47,081 nt of DNA from Colimorpha sp045597945. GTDB taxonomy: Bacteria; Bacteroidota; Bacteroidia; Bacteroidales; P3. The position numbers were made by a program, and so were the translations under genes. This document shows positions 8,847-16,972 of the stretch, in pieces. Position 1 is the first letter of the stretch; each line of letters begins with the position of its first letter. Location: positions 1 through 47,081 of the forward strand of contig JAZLLD010000050.1 in the NCBI GenBank assembly GCA_045597945.1, in the 5' to 3' direction. The notes under the pieces were generated by a model. It had not been told where the DNA came from and did not search any database. It was given only the letters and a program-made list of their open reading frames with translations.

Positions 8847-10433
8847 TTATTTTGAAGTATGGCCAGTAGTCTCTACATAGAGCAGACGGACTGCAATGCC
8901 GTCACCAAACTTCTGTTGTGCAATGGCAGGTGGATCATTGGGCGCAAATTTGAGTACCCATGCCCAAGCACCTGTACCACCGGGATTGACAGGGTCGGCA
9001 GTGCGGTAGTAACCACAATAGTCATCCACATGCTGGCCGTTACTTCTTGTGAAATTAACATAGCCAAATGCGGGGAGGAAGATTACACCATGCTGTTCAA
9101 GAGCCTCAAATTCAGTAGAGGTCAGAGTGGGTACATTATTCCAAGTAGATGCGCTAACGGTACCACTCGTGCCATACGTATGTCCCAACTCAATTGTGCT
9201 AGGAAGGTCAGTTCCCGGAGGAACAATCAATAAGCCATTCTGGGTCAGATTCTGGTTGTTTTTTGTATACGTGATTTTGGCGTATGCCCAGTTGGGTGAG
9301 GCTCCTTCTCCTAAACCAAGCACATTAGACCAATGGCTGCGGGTGGGCAGAACCCATTTGTCAAGATGGGAAGTGGGATCGATCAGGATTGAGTAAGTAT
9401 GGTTGACGGCTGCACCTGTTACTGAGCCACCATTGTTTTGCGACTGAGTAGGGAGAGTGGTAGAAATCTGCCAAACTACTTGGCTGGTTTGGGTATGGCC
9501 AATTGTAGATGTTGGAATATAACTAGTTGTATCCCACTGGTTGTGTTCCAGACGAAATGTAGGATTCTCCCCTTCGTGATAGCAGAGATTGCCCTTGCCG
9601 AAGAAGAAGACGGAATCGCCGCCACCGGGGAAAGGCCAGGGAATGATTTTCTGGGGAAGATCAACCAAGGTCTTGATGGGATAATACACGCCGGCCAAGA
9701 AATTATAGCTGTTGGTTGCCATAGTTGCTCTATAGGCTGCGTTAATCCAAATATCAAGTTTATGATTACCAGCGGGAATGGGGATGCTCACGCGAGTCTC
9801 GTTGGTATTCTTTGTGATTTCCAATGAGTAAGAAGCATCACCAGTATATCTCGTTACCCACTGATTGTTTTCGTAACTGGTAGTGAAATTGCCGGCAAGA
9901 GGCATATTGTTCACATCGTCCAGCTCGGTAATGGTAATTGTGTAAGAGCTAGTTGCGTTTGCGATAGGCACATCGAACTCCAGCATGGTGAACAAATTGT
10001 TGAAAACCACGGTTACGTTCCCATTGCTGTTATTTCCCACGCCAGCCATAGGACTCAGCAAATCGGTGGAGCTGTAGGTATAGCTGGAGGGCATGGTGAA
10101 AGAGTAGCTCTGATCATCAGCCGTGATTGAGTTGGTAACACTGGTTGCGCGGCCACCATAGAATGCGTAAAACTTATCGTTTACGGGATCAATTGTCTGT
10201 TCGCCTGCGGCATAGCAATAATTGTCGGAAACATTGACTGTGAGAGTATTGTCTCCGTTGATGTAGATAACATCGCCTTCCTGCCACTGGGTTTCGTGGT
10301 TGGCGCCAAGCGAAGTCTTGTCGGGGTTGGCAATAGTCAGACGGAAAATCTGGCCTTCTTCTTTCTTACAGCTGGTGAAGACGGAAACACCAGCAACAAG
10401 CAGCACGGCTGCGAATAAAAGATTCTTTTTCAT
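8847..10433 (-). CDS. Fimbrillin-like surface lipoprotein
   Basis: 528 residues. The N-terminus MKKNLLFAAVLLVAGVSVFTSCKKE is a lipoprotein signal with Cys22 as the lipidated residue. Residues ~25-260 match the architecture of Bacteroidales fimbrillin (Mfa/FimA-like) proteins: LGANHETQWQEGDVIYINGD, FYAFYGG, then LFTMLEFDVPI and RVSIPIPAGNHKLDIWIN. The C-terminal half has the motif WVLPTRSHWSNVLG and ends with GDGIAVRLLYV, the pattern of Bacteroidales/Fibrobacter paralogous surface domains. The protein is probably exported to the outer membrane as an adhesin or pilus-related subunit. It follows the small peptide gene at 10448 with 14 bp between them, so the two form an operon ending at the strong terminator at 8797-8832. 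Confidence 0.78.
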   Translation of the reverse strand: MKKNLLFAAVLLVAGVSVFTSCKKEEGQIFRLTIANPDKTSLGANHETQWQEGDVIYINGDNTLTVNVSDNYCYAAGEQTIDPVNDKFYAFYGGRATSVTNSITADDQSYSFTMPSSYTYSSTDLLSPMAGVGNNSNGNVTVVFNNLFTMLEFDVPIANATSSYTITITELDDVNNMPLAGNFTTSYENNQWVTRYTGDASYSLEITKNTNETRVSIPIPAGNHKLDIWINAAYRATMATNSYNFLAGVYYPIKTLVDLPQKIIPWPFPGGGDSVFFFGKGNLCYHEGENPTFRLEHNQWDTTSYIPTSTIGHTQTSQVVWQISTTLPTQSQNNGGSVTGAAVNHTYSILIDPTSHLDKWVLPTRSHWSNVLGLGEGASPNWAYAKITYTKNNQNLTQNGLLIVPPGTDLPSTIELGHTYGTSGTVSASTWNNVPTLTSTEFEALEQHGVIFLPAFGYVNFTRSNGQHVDDYCGYYRTADPVNPGGTGAWAWVLKFAPNDPPAIAQQKFGDGIAVRLLYVETTGHTSK

Positions 10434-10447
10434 AATAATTGCAAGTG

Positions 10448-10657
10448 TTAACGAGTAAAATAACCGTCGCCGTTATTCCAGTCATTGGCGGCCTCAGTCC
10501 AAGATGCACCATCAACAGTGCTCTCACCGGAGCGAGTTAAAAAATCGAAATTAACCAGCTGTTGGCCTTCTCCAGATCCCAGGAAGCCTCTCTCAACCAT
10601 GAATTCAACATGGCAGATGCGGGGCGCAACATACGCTTTTTTCTCTTTTTTTTCCAT
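10448..10657 (-). CDS. Small peptide, first gene of the fimbrillin-like lipoprotein operon
   Basis: 69 residues: starts MEKKEKKAYVAPRICHVEFM, then VERGFLGSGEGQQLV, and ends WNNGDGYFTR. The pattern YxAPxIxxxExxxxxGFLGSG resembles a group of small Bacteroidales proteins of 60-90 residues that I recall lying next to surface lipoprotein genes; their function is not known to me. There is no signal peptide. The C-terminal tail is rich in Asn, Asp, Gly, Trp. A -7 box 100 bp upstream and the 14-bp gap to the lipoprotein gene support it as a real, co-transcribed gene. It could be a regulatory or precursor peptide; this is inference. Confidence 0.65.
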   Translation of the reverse strand: MEKKEKKAYVAPRICHVEFMVERGFLGSGEGQQLVNFDFLTRSGESTVDGASWTEAANDWNNGDGYFTR

Positions 10658-10757
10658 TCTTTTATATCGATTAAATTATACTTCCTATAGTTGAACAGCA
10701 TATATGTATGTAACTATGAACAAGTTATACGAAATACACTTCTACCATTTCAAGATG

Positions 10758-10765
10758 CAAAATTA
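10758..10765 (-). promoter_or_regulatory. Bacteroidetes -7 box (TAATTTTG), minus strand
   Basis: The minus strand reads TAATTTTG, matching TAnnTTTG, about 100 bp upstream of the small peptide gene at 10657. No good -33 element is seen. Confidence 0.4.
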
Positions 10766-11137
10766 ATATATTTTTCTGGTTTGAAAAAAAAACGAATGGT
10801 TAATTATTTATAAATGCCGTGTTAAATATTCCTAAAGGCAACTTTAAGGATTTCAAGAGATAAGCCACACTGGGCTTGAGGATGCGAATTGTGATGAATT
10901 ATCAAAAATCATCATATTGAACAACAATAATTTACAATAAAATCCAAAACCGATTCACGACAATTTCCGTTTCAGCCATTCCGATAGAGTGTCAGCTCGC
11001 TGCAACCCCGTTGTAGCCCCGTTGATTCTACGGGGTGAAGAAGTCTGCCAGTGGCGGCCTTTGATAGCGTAGCGGAGAAATGATCCGGTTTGGAGATCAG
11101 TCCCACAGTGGGAGTACTGAGAATGCAGGGAATCCCC

Positions 11138-11214
11138 AAATATAGAATCTAGAATGGTTTTTTGCAACAATGCGCACATTGTGCGCAACCAATTTGTTAT
11201 GTGATTCTATATTT
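11138..11214. repeat. Nested inverted repeat (77 bp)
   Basis: The outer arms AAATATAGAATC (11138-11149) and GATTCTATATTT (11203-11214) are perfect 12-bp complements. Between them is a second perfect palindrome, TGCGCACA-T-TGTGCGCA (11171-11187). No reading frame is associated. It may be a small mobile-element remnant, a protein-binding site or a structured RNA. Confidence 0.7.
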
Positions 11215-11429
11215 ATTGCCACACCCATGCTGCCGAAGCCCTAGACAGCACGAATTCCGACATACTACAATTTGAATAACAGTTATTTATAGTTATATCC
11301 ATCACGGACACTCATTGCCCGACGATTTGACACAGCTATAGAATCAGTATTCTACAATCCGAGAAAGCATTCTATACCTATTGGCAAATCAAGTCATAAG
11401 AAATCAGCCTATTAAAAGTTGCCTAAAAA

Positions 11430-11888
11430 CTATTCATGAGTGGCAAAACGTTGCATGGCGAGTTGCTCGTATTTGGTGCCTGGGCGGCCATAATTGGCAT
11501 AAGGATAGATGCTTATACCACCGCGGGGAGTGAAGATTCCGGTCACCTCGATATACTTGGGATCCATCAGCCGGATGAGGTCCTTCATGATGGTGTTGAC
11601 GCAGTCTTCGTGGAAGTCGCCGTGATTACGAAAACTGAAGAGGTAGAGTTTTAGGCTCTTGCTTTCAACCATGCGAATATCAGGAATATAGCTGATACGG
11701 ATTTCGGCAAAGTCGGGTTGGCCGGTGATGGGGCAAAGGCTGGTGAACTCGGGGCAGTTGAAGCGCACCCAGTAGTCGTTGTCGGGGTGTTTGTTGACAA
11801 AAGTTTCCAGCACCTCGGGGGCGTAATCGTCTCGGTAAACAGTCTTTTTGCCTAACTGCTGCAGGCCTTCGTCTTCACGGTTGCTCAT
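11430..11888 (-). CDS. queF: NADPH-dependent 7-cyano-7-deazaguanine (preQ0) reductase QueF
   Basis: 152 residues, the usual length of the short (unimodular, YkvM-like) QueF. It reduces the nitrile preQ0 to the amine preQ1 with NADPH in tRNA queuosine synthesis. The signature residues are present: FTSLCPITGQPDFA with nucleophile Cys52 and Asp59, the QueF motif MVESKSLKLYLFSFRNHG (Glu75), and FHED (His93). The protein is cytoplasmic. Its start overlaps the end of the transporter gene by 4 bp (ATGA), showing a two-gene queuosine operon. Confidence 0.96.
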   Translation of the reverse strand: MSNREDEGLQQLGKKTVYRDDYAPEVLETFVNKHPDNDYWVRFNCPEFTSLCPITGQPDFAEIRISYIPDIRMVESKSLKLYLFSFRNHGDFHEDCVNTIMKDLIRLMDPKYIEVTGIFTPRGGISIYPYANYGRPGTKYEQLAMQRFATHE

Positions 11889-12589
11889 AAATCAAATATT
11901 TTGAATGGATTATAGGAAATATTGGTGTCAAAAATATCCACCTGTTCAAGCCGTTTTACCTTGGTGACCACCCACTTGGTGACAGGCAGAATGATAATTT
12001 CGTAGACCACCTTGGCCGACACCTGGCAGACCATCATCGTCAGCACCGCCTGCCAGCCCATGGCCCAGAACATAATGGGTATGAAAATCAGTGAGTCGGC
12101 ACATTCACCAATCACCGAAGAGACTATGGCTCGAAGCCAAAAATTCCGTCCCTTCTGCGACACCTTCATGCGGCTCATGCACCATGCATTGAGGGTGCTG
12201 CCGGCAAGGAAGGCCAACAGCGAAGCGATTGTGGCTCTTGGCGTTGCGCCAAAAATGGAGCGGAAAGCCTCGTTGCCCTGCCAGAACTCGGCTCCGGGCA
12301 GCAGTATGGCCAGTTGCGAAACCAGCACCACAAAGAAATTCATCAAGAAACCCATCCAGATGACAAGTCGCGCACGGCGATAGCCATAAACCTCTGCCAG
12401 GCAGTCGTTAAGGATATATGAGATGGGGAAAACGATGACCGCAGCCGGCAGCGTGATGCCCAGCACCACAAACACCTTGGAGGCAATCAAATTAGAGATA
12501 ATGAGGCATGTGCAGAATAGCACAGCCATGAAAAGAAAGATGGGCGAGAACGAAATGCGGTGTTCTCCGGTGGATGTTGTTTTGCTCAT
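11885..12589 (-). CDS. Queuosine precursor transporter (YhhQ/QPTR family)
   Basis: 234 residues with about six hydrophobic segments. Family-like segments are LFCTCLIISNLIASKVFVVLG, AAVIVFPISYILNDCLAEVYGYRRARLVIW and the late polar helix RAIVSSVIGECADSLIFIPIMF. Members move preQ0 or preQ1 through the inner membrane. Overlap with queF by 4 bp supports the function: imported preQ0 would be reduced directly. A minus-strand -7 box lies at 12655-12662, and the ~60-nt leader has a short hairpin (12627-12644), whose role is unknown. Confidence 0.93.
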   Translation of the reverse strand: MSKTTSTGEHRISFSPIFLFMAVLFCTCLIISNLIASKVFVVLGITLPAAVIVFPISYILNDCLAEVYGYRRARLVIWMGFLMNFFVVLVSQLAILLPGAEFWQGNEAFRSIFGATPRATIASLLAFLAGSTLNAWCMSRMKVSQKGRNFWLRAIVSSVIGECADSLIFIPIMFWAMGWQAVLTMMVCQVSAKVVYEIIILPVTKWVVTKVKRLEQVDIFDTNISYNPFKIFDL

Positions 12590-12626
12590 TGTTTCTTGTT
12601 TTTTAAGTGGTTACCAAGCACACTGC

Positions 12627-12644
12627 GGCGGATTCAACCCCGCC
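12627..12644 (-). other. Leader hairpin upstream of the queuosine operon
   Basis: The minus-strand leader has a GGCGG/CCGCC stem with an 8-nt loop, between the -7 box and the start of the transporter gene. PreQ1 riboswitches often precede such genes, but I cannot match this leader to the preQ1-I or preQ1-II consensus. Confidence 0.25.
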
Positions 12645-12654
12645 TTAGGGACTG

Positions 12655-12662
12655 CAAAGATA
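12655..12662 (-). promoter_or_regulatory. Bacteroidetes -7 box (TATCTTTG), minus strand
   Basis: TATCTTTG on the minus strand, 66 bp upstream of the queuosine transporter start at 12589. It drives the transporter-queF operon. Confidence 0.55.
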
Positions 12663-12775
12663 CAAAGTTTTTTCCACATATCAGAAAAAAAACTTCGCAA
12701 AACTCTATCAGCAGATGCCAGTCCACCCCGCATCTCCACCCCAACCCCACCACATAAACCTTATTTTTGCCTCAG

Positions 12776-12846
12776 TTTTACCTTAGTTATACTATTATAT
12801 ATGGGATAAATATAGAATAAATAAGGGATAAATATAGGATAAGGAA
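12776..12846. repeat. AT-rich heptad-phased element, copy 1
   Basis: Starts GTTTTACCTTAGTTATACT and continues with TATTATATATGGGATAAAT. Almost the same string recurs at 47013-47081 with about 22 extra bases. The element is roughly dyad-symmetric (pyrimidine-rich TTACCTTA arm, then GATAAATATAG arm). It lies in the intergenic space between the divergent queuosine and 13007 operons. Confidence 0.6.
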
Positions 12847-12964
12847 CGGAGGAACGACGGGTCTAAGGTGGAGGAAGAGGGGAGAAAAACCGCCGCCGGT
12901 GAAAAAAGTTTGAAAATTATGAAATATTATGTCGCGGAAAAGTGGATATGTCAAAAAAAAATCG

Positions 12965-12972
12965 TATCTTTG
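12965..12972 (+). promoter_or_regulatory. Bacteroidetes -7 box (TATCTTTG)
   Basis: TATCTTTG lies 34 bp before the ATG at 13007. I see no other promoter-like box in the short gaps down to 20603, so it may serve the whole seven-gene xyl cluster. Confidence 0.5.
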
Positions 12973-13006
12973 CAAAGTAATAATAATATAGATATTTCAT
13001 AAGTAT

Positions 13007-13774
13007 ATGATATTCTTTTTCTCCGGGCTTGGGAACAGCCGACACATAGCTGAAAAAAATGCAGAAGAGGGCGAGCGCCTTTTCTTCATCCCCGAAGTGG
13101 CTAAAAACAATCTGTATGACTACAAACTGCTGGAGGGCGAGCGGCTGGGTTTTGTGTTCCCGGTCTATTGCTGGCAGGAGCCGAAGCTGGTGGCCGACTT
13201 TGTGAAGCGTCTGCGGCTGGATGCCAAGCCGGGCTACACTTTCATGGTGTGCACTTGCGGCGATGACTGCGGCTACACCGAGCGCACTTTCCGCCGCACG
13301 CTGGGCAAGATAGGCCTTGGGCTGGATGCTGCGATGGCGGTGCAGATGCCTAACACCTATGTCAATCTGCCGGGTATGGATGTGGACCCCATAGAATTGT
13401 CCGACAAGAAGTTGGCCGATGCTGAGAGCCGAATTGCCGAGATTAGAACCATCTTGCAGAAGCGCGAAAAGGTGTCGCAGATGATTACCACCGGGATGCC
13501 GTGGCTGAAGACATACGTTGTCAAGCCTTTGTTCTATGCCACCTTGGTGAACGACAAGCGGTTCCGTGTGAATGGCGGCTGCGTGGGCTGCGGTATCTGT
13601 GCCGAGAACTGCCCTCTGGAGAACATCAAGATGGAAGGCGGCCGCCCTGAGTGGCAGGGCAACTGCACCACCTGCATGTCGTGCTATCACCGCTGTCCCC
13701 AGCGTGCCATCCAGTTCGGCAAGGCCACCGAGAAGAAAGGCCAGTATTATTATAATGAAATGAAAAATAGATAG
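13007..13774 (+). CDS. EFR1-type flavodoxin/ferredoxin protein
   Basis: 255 residues. The N-terminus MIFFFSGLGNSRHIAE matches the FMN-phosphate loop of flavodoxin-like EFR1 ferredoxins (typically FSGTGNS). The C-terminus holds two 4Fe-4S motifs: Cys192-195-198 with Cys202-Pro, and Cys220-223-226 with Cys230-Pro. It is a soluble electron carrier or oxidoreductase that links FMN to iron-sulfur clusters; the physiological partner is unknown. It is the first gene of a co-directional series with gaps of 2, 9, 33, 4, 35 and 2 bp reaching xylB, so its expression may be coupled to xylose genes. Confidence 0.9.
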   Translation: MIFFFSGLGNSRHIAEKNAEEGERLFFIPEVAKNNLYDYKLLEGERLGFVFPVYCWQEPKLVADFVKRLRLDAKPGYTFMVCTCGDDCGYTERTFRRTLGKIGLGLDAAMAVQMPNTYVNLPGMDVDPIELSDKKLADAESRIAEIRTILQKREKVSQMITTGMPWLKTYVVKPLFYATLVNDKRFRVNGGCVGCGICAENCPLENIKMEGGRPEWQGNCTTCMSCYHRCPQRAIQFGKATEKKGQYYYNEMKNR

Positions 13775-13776
13775 AT

Positions 13777-14298
13777 ATGACAAAAGATAATAACGGAATA
13801 TTGCATACCGACAGCGCTGAGCACCAAAACATCTGCTCGGCAATGACACCATTCTTTGATGATGGGAAACCCCAAGTGGGCATATTTTGGTATAATCCGG
13901 CGCAAAGAACACTCTTCGGCATAGAAAAGATGGATGCCGACATGGCTACTTTTGTCAACGGCAAGGCCACAATCGGCAAGTTGCACAAGACCTATTGGCA
14001 AAAGCAGCACCACCGCGCAGAGGCAAAAGGCGACACAAAGTCAATCTTTTTTGTTGAGCACAACTACACCATGATACCGAGAGGCAGAATATTCCAAGAT
14101 GAATCAAGCGGCAGATTTCAAGTATTTGTCGGCCACTGGCTTACAGACGGCATTGACGGAGTGTCTATTGACCAAGAGGATTTCCGCGAATTAATTATTG
14201 ATGAATTTAATCTTCCAGAAGAAGCCACTGATTTTGTGGTTGATATCCATTGGGATTTGGGCCACGGGTGGTCGGAAGAAATTAATATTGGCAAATAG
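13777..14298 (+). CDS. Hypothetical protein in the xyl cluster
   Basis: 173 residues with no signal peptide or membrane segment. Local features are CSAMTPFFDDGKPQVGIFWYNPAQRTLFGIEK, a basic stretch KLHKTYWQKQHHRAEAKG, and IPRGRIFQDESSGRFQVFVGHWL. I do not recognise a family. It follows the EFR1 gene after 2 bp and precedes the sugar transporter after 9 bp, so it is very probably translated from the same mRNA. A small regulatory or modifying role is possible but not supported by any motif. Confidence 0.75.
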   Translation: MTKDNNGILHTDSAEHQNICSAMTPFFDDGKPQVGIFWYNPAQRTLFGIEKMDADMATFVNGKATIGKLHKTYWQKQHHRAEAKGDTKSIFFVEHNYTMIPRGRIFQDESSGRFQVFVGHWLTDGIDGVSIDQEDFRELIIDEFNLPEEATDFVVDIHWDLGHGWSEEINIGK

Positions 14299-14307
14299 TT
14301 TTAGAGT

Positions 14308-15777
14308 ATGAACACTATGAAAAATGAGGGTAGCAAGGGCTACTTATTCTCGATTGTTTTGGTGGCCGTGATTGGCGGCTTGCTTTTTGGCTATGACACG
14401 GCCGTGATTAATGGTGCTGAGAAGGGTTTGCAGGCATTCTTTATGCAGGGAGGCTTCAACTACACTAACTTGATGCACGGCATCACTTGCTCTTCGGCCT
14501 TGATAGGCTGTGTGATAGGCAGCGCCCTCTCGGGTTTGTTTGCCAGCCGGCTTGGTCGCAAGCGGTCGCTGTTCTTTGCCGGACTGTGCTTCTTCCTTTC
14601 GGCAGCCGGGTCGTATTACCCTGAATTCTTGTTCTTCAGCAAAGGCGAAGCCTCTATGAGTCTGCTTGTTGCGTTCAACCTTTACCGCATCTTGGGCGGT
14701 GTGGGCGTGGGCATGGCGTCGGCCATCTGTCCCATGTACATTGCCGAAGTGGCTCCCAGCAATATGCGCGGCACCTTGGTGAGCTGGAACCAGTTTGCCA
14801 TCATCTTCGGCCAGCTGGTGGTTTATTTCGTGAGCTATGTGATTGTGGGCAACCATGTTATTCCTGCCATTGAGAAAATGGTGGTGCTGAATGCGGCTGA
14901 GGCGCAATGGAGTATACAAGAGGGCTGGCGGCTGATGTTTGTGAGCGAGTGCGTGCCGGCCGGTCTTTTCGCGCTGCTGATTCTCTTAGTGCCTGAGACT
15001 CCGCGACATCTGGTGATGACCGGCAAAGATGACAAGGCGCTGGCCGTGCTGACCCGCATTAACGGCAGCACCAAGGCGCAAGAGATTCTTGCCGAAATCA
15101 AGTCCACCACCACCGAGAAGAAAGAACGTCTCTTCACCTATGGCTTCCTCGTGGTGTTTATCGGTGTGATGCTCAGTGTGTTCCAACAAGTTGTGGGCAT
15201 CAATGCAGTGCTCTACTATTCCACCACCATCTTTGCCTCCATGGGCATGGAGAACCCGATGGTGAACACCGTGGTGATGGGCGTGGTGAATATCCTGTTC
15301 ACCTTGATTGCCATCTTCGCGGTGGAGAAGGTGGGCCGCAAACCATTGTTAATCACTGGCTCGATAGGCATGGCGCTGGGTGCTTTTGGTGTGGCCATGT
15401 GCAGCATCTTTGCCGGCATGCCTCCCATTATCAATGTCATCAGCATCATCTTCTATTCGGCATGCTTCATGTTCAGCTGGGGACCAATCTGCTGGGTGCT
15501 CATCAGCGAGATTTTCCCCAACACCATCCGCGGCGCCGCCGTGGCCATTGCGGTAGCCTTCCAATGGATATTCAACTTCATCGTTAGCAGCACCTTTGTG
15601 CCGATGTACAACCTTGAGCTCGGCTCCATGGGCAGCAATTTCGGCCACCTCTTGGCCTATGGCCTTTATGGCGTGATGTGCGTGGTGGCAGCTATCTTTG
15701 TGTGGAAACTTGTGCCCGAGACCAAGGGCAAGACCCTCGAGGAGATGAATAATTTGTGGAAGAAGAAAAACAAATAG
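14308..15777 (+). CDS. xylE: D-xylose:proton symporter, sugar porter MFS family
   Basis: 489 residues with twelve hydrophobic segments. Sugar-porter signatures are GGLLFGYDTAVINGAE in TM1, SRLGRKRS after TM2, PETPRHLV at the cytoplasmic loop, GRKPLL in the second half and PETKGKTLEEM at the C-terminus. This fits XylE-type proton-linked xylose uptake, although close family members also carry glucose, galactose or arabinose. Location in the same cluster as xylose isomerase and xylulokinase makes xylose the probable substrate. ATGs at 14308 and 14317 are both possible; I took the first. Confidence 0.9.
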   Translation: MNTMKNEGSKGYLFSIVLVAVIGGLLFGYDTAVINGAEKGLQAFFMQGGFNYTNLMHGITCSSALIGCVIGSALSGLFASRLGRKRSLFFAGLCFFLSAAGSYYPEFLFFSKGEASMSLLVAFNLYRILGGVGVGMASAICPMYIAEVAPSNMRGTLVSWNQFAIIFGQLVVYFVSYVIVGNHVIPAIEKMVVLNAAEAQWSIQEGWRLMFVSECVPAGLFALLILLVPETPRHLVMTGKDDKALAVLTRINGSTKAQEILAEIKSTTTEKKERLFTYGFLVVFIGVMLSVFQQVVGINAVLYYSTTIFASMGMENPMVNTVVMGVVNILFTLIAIFAVEKVGRKPLLITGSIGMALGAFGVAMCSIFAGMPPIINVISIIFYSACFMFSWGPICWVLISEIFPNTIRGAAVAIAVAFQWIFNFIVSSTFVPMYNLELGSMGSNFGHLLAYGLYGVMCVVAAIFVWKLVPETKGKTLEEMNNLWKKKNK

Positions 15778-15810
15778 CAACCAACAACCATAATAACAAA
15801 TAAATAACTG

Positions 15811-16968
15811 ATGCAAGACCCATTTGAAGAATATCTGAGACAAGGCGAACCCGATAGTGCCGTGCGAGCCGACCTGTGGCAAGTGGCTATCGGCTTGCAG
15901 GCCGTGGATGGTCTCAAGCCATCGCACTACCTCATTGAGACAGCCCAAAAGCATATTGCCAAAGAGCTGACAATAGATGAAGTAGAGGCCCGCATCAGCA
16001 GCTACTACAAGTCGGCCGAGAGCCGCAAAGAGGTAGAGGGCACTGATGAAGCCGATATGGTGGCGTCGCGCATCACCAGGCTACTGTCGGAGAAGCAGTT
16101 CTCCTTCACACCCGCCATGCTTTCATCCATCCATAGATCCCTCTTTGGCGGAGTGCTGACCCATGCGGGAAAATATCGTGCCTTCAACATCACCAAAAAA
16201 GAATGGGTGCTGGACGGCGACACCGTGCTCTATGCACCGGCCGATATGCTCTCCGCCACCCTGAACTACGACTTCACGCAAGAAAAACAATTTTCTTACA
16301 AAGGTCTTGCCGTAGAAGACACCATTGCGCATCTATCCTCCTTCATCAGCGGAATCTGGCAGATACACCCCTTTAGCGAAGGCAATACCCGCACCACGGC
16401 CGTGTTCACCATAAAATACCTCCAGTCGCTGGGCTACAATGTGAACAACGACGCCTTCAAACAGCACTCTTGGTATTTCCGCAACGCCTTGGTCAGAGCC
16501 AACTACAGCAATCTGCAAAAAGATGTGGAGCGAACCACCGAATATCTGCAGCTATTCTTCCGCAATCTGCTGATGGGCGAGCGCAACGAGCTGCGCAACC
16601 GGTATCTGCACATACGTTGGAACAAAATGCTGAATAACGACCCAGTAGTAAACGAAGACTACGCACCCTTCGTAGCCCAGCATAGTTCGGTAGAAAATGT
16701 AAAAAGTTCGGTACAAAGCGAAGAAAGTTCGGTAGAAAACGAGAAAAGTTCGGTAGAAATTAAGGAATGTTCGGTACAAAATGAAAAAAGTTCGGTAGAA
16801 ATCATCCGAATGGTATCCGAAAATCCCAAAATAACGGCAGTCCAGATGGCCGAAAAACTAGGAGTGACAACTCGTGCGGTAGAAAAACAACTAGCCAATC
16901 TGCGCAAAAAAGGAATCATCACCCGTGTAGGCCCTAACAAAGGTGGCCATTGGGAAGTAATACAATAA
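15811..16968 (+). CDS. Fic-domain AMP-transferase-like protein with winged-helix C-terminus
   Basis: 385 residues. The Fic core motif is HPFSEGNTRTT (canonical HPFxxGNxRT), giving a complete ATP-binding and catalytic loop. The N-terminus (1-70) resembles a fused VbhA-type antitoxin region: IGLQAVDGLKPS then KELTIDEVEARI; the position of the inhibitory S/TxxxE(G/N) is LxxxDG here. The region 279-325 contains six 7-residue repeats of SSVENEK type. The C-terminus (327-385) is a winged HTH: TAVQMAEKLGVTTRAVEKQLANLRKKGIITRVG. The family transfers AMP to protein hydroxyls; the target is unknown. The gene lies between xylE and xylAB, in the same direction, 33 bp after xylE. Confidence 0.9.
   Translation: MQDPFEEYLRQGEPDSAVRADLWQVAIGLQAVDGLKPSHYLIETAQKHIAKELTIDEVEARISSYYKSAESRKEVEGTDEADMVASRITRLLSEKQFSFTPAMLSSIHRSLFGGVLTHAGKYRAFNITKKEWVLDGDTVLYAPADMLSATLNYDFTQEKQFSYKGLAVEDTIAHLSSFISGIWQIHPFSEGNTRTTAVFTIKYLQSLGYNVNNDAFKQHSWYFRNALVRANYSNLQKDVERTTEYLQLFFRNLLMGERNELRNRYLHIRWNKMLNNDPVVNEDYAPFVAQHSSVENVKSSVQSEESSVENEKSSVEIKECSVQNEKSSVEIIRMVSENPKITAVQMAEKLGVTTRAVEKQLANLRKKGIITRVGPNKGGHWEVIQ
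16684..16809 (+). repeat. 21-bp in-frame tandem repeat in the Fic gene
   Basis: Six consecutive 21-bp units beginning AGTTCGGTAGAAAA or AGTTCGGTACAAA (the fifth begins TGTTCGG), encoding SSVENVK, SSVQSEE, SSVENEK, SSVEIKE, CSVQNEK and SSVEIIR. The unit length keeps the frame whatever the copy number. It links the Fic domain to the winged helix. Confidence 0.92.
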
Positions 16969-16972
16969 CACC

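Larger units (their letters stand above)
10658..11429. other. 772-bp gene-free region with dyads
   Basis: There is no convincing gene here; a minus-strand frame at 10955-11188 has no recognisable features. The region holds the promoter of the lipoprotein operon, a small hairpin CCCCGT/ACGGGG (11017-11035), a 13-bp palindrome around 11101-11113 and the nested dyad at 11138-11214. It could hold a structured RNA or the remains of a decayed gene. Confidence 0.5.

Noticed and set aside
10955..11188. 77-residue minus-strand frame in the 10658-11429 gap
   Set aside because: No motif, no promoter, overlaps the dyad; treated as non-coding.
12627..12644. tRNA T-arm or preQ1 riboswitch in the queuosine operon leader
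   Set aside because: The GGGGTTGAATCCGCC string resembles a T-arm, but no acceptor, D-arm or anticodon arm can be built. It also fails the preQ1-I pattern, so it is kept only as an unexplained hairpin.
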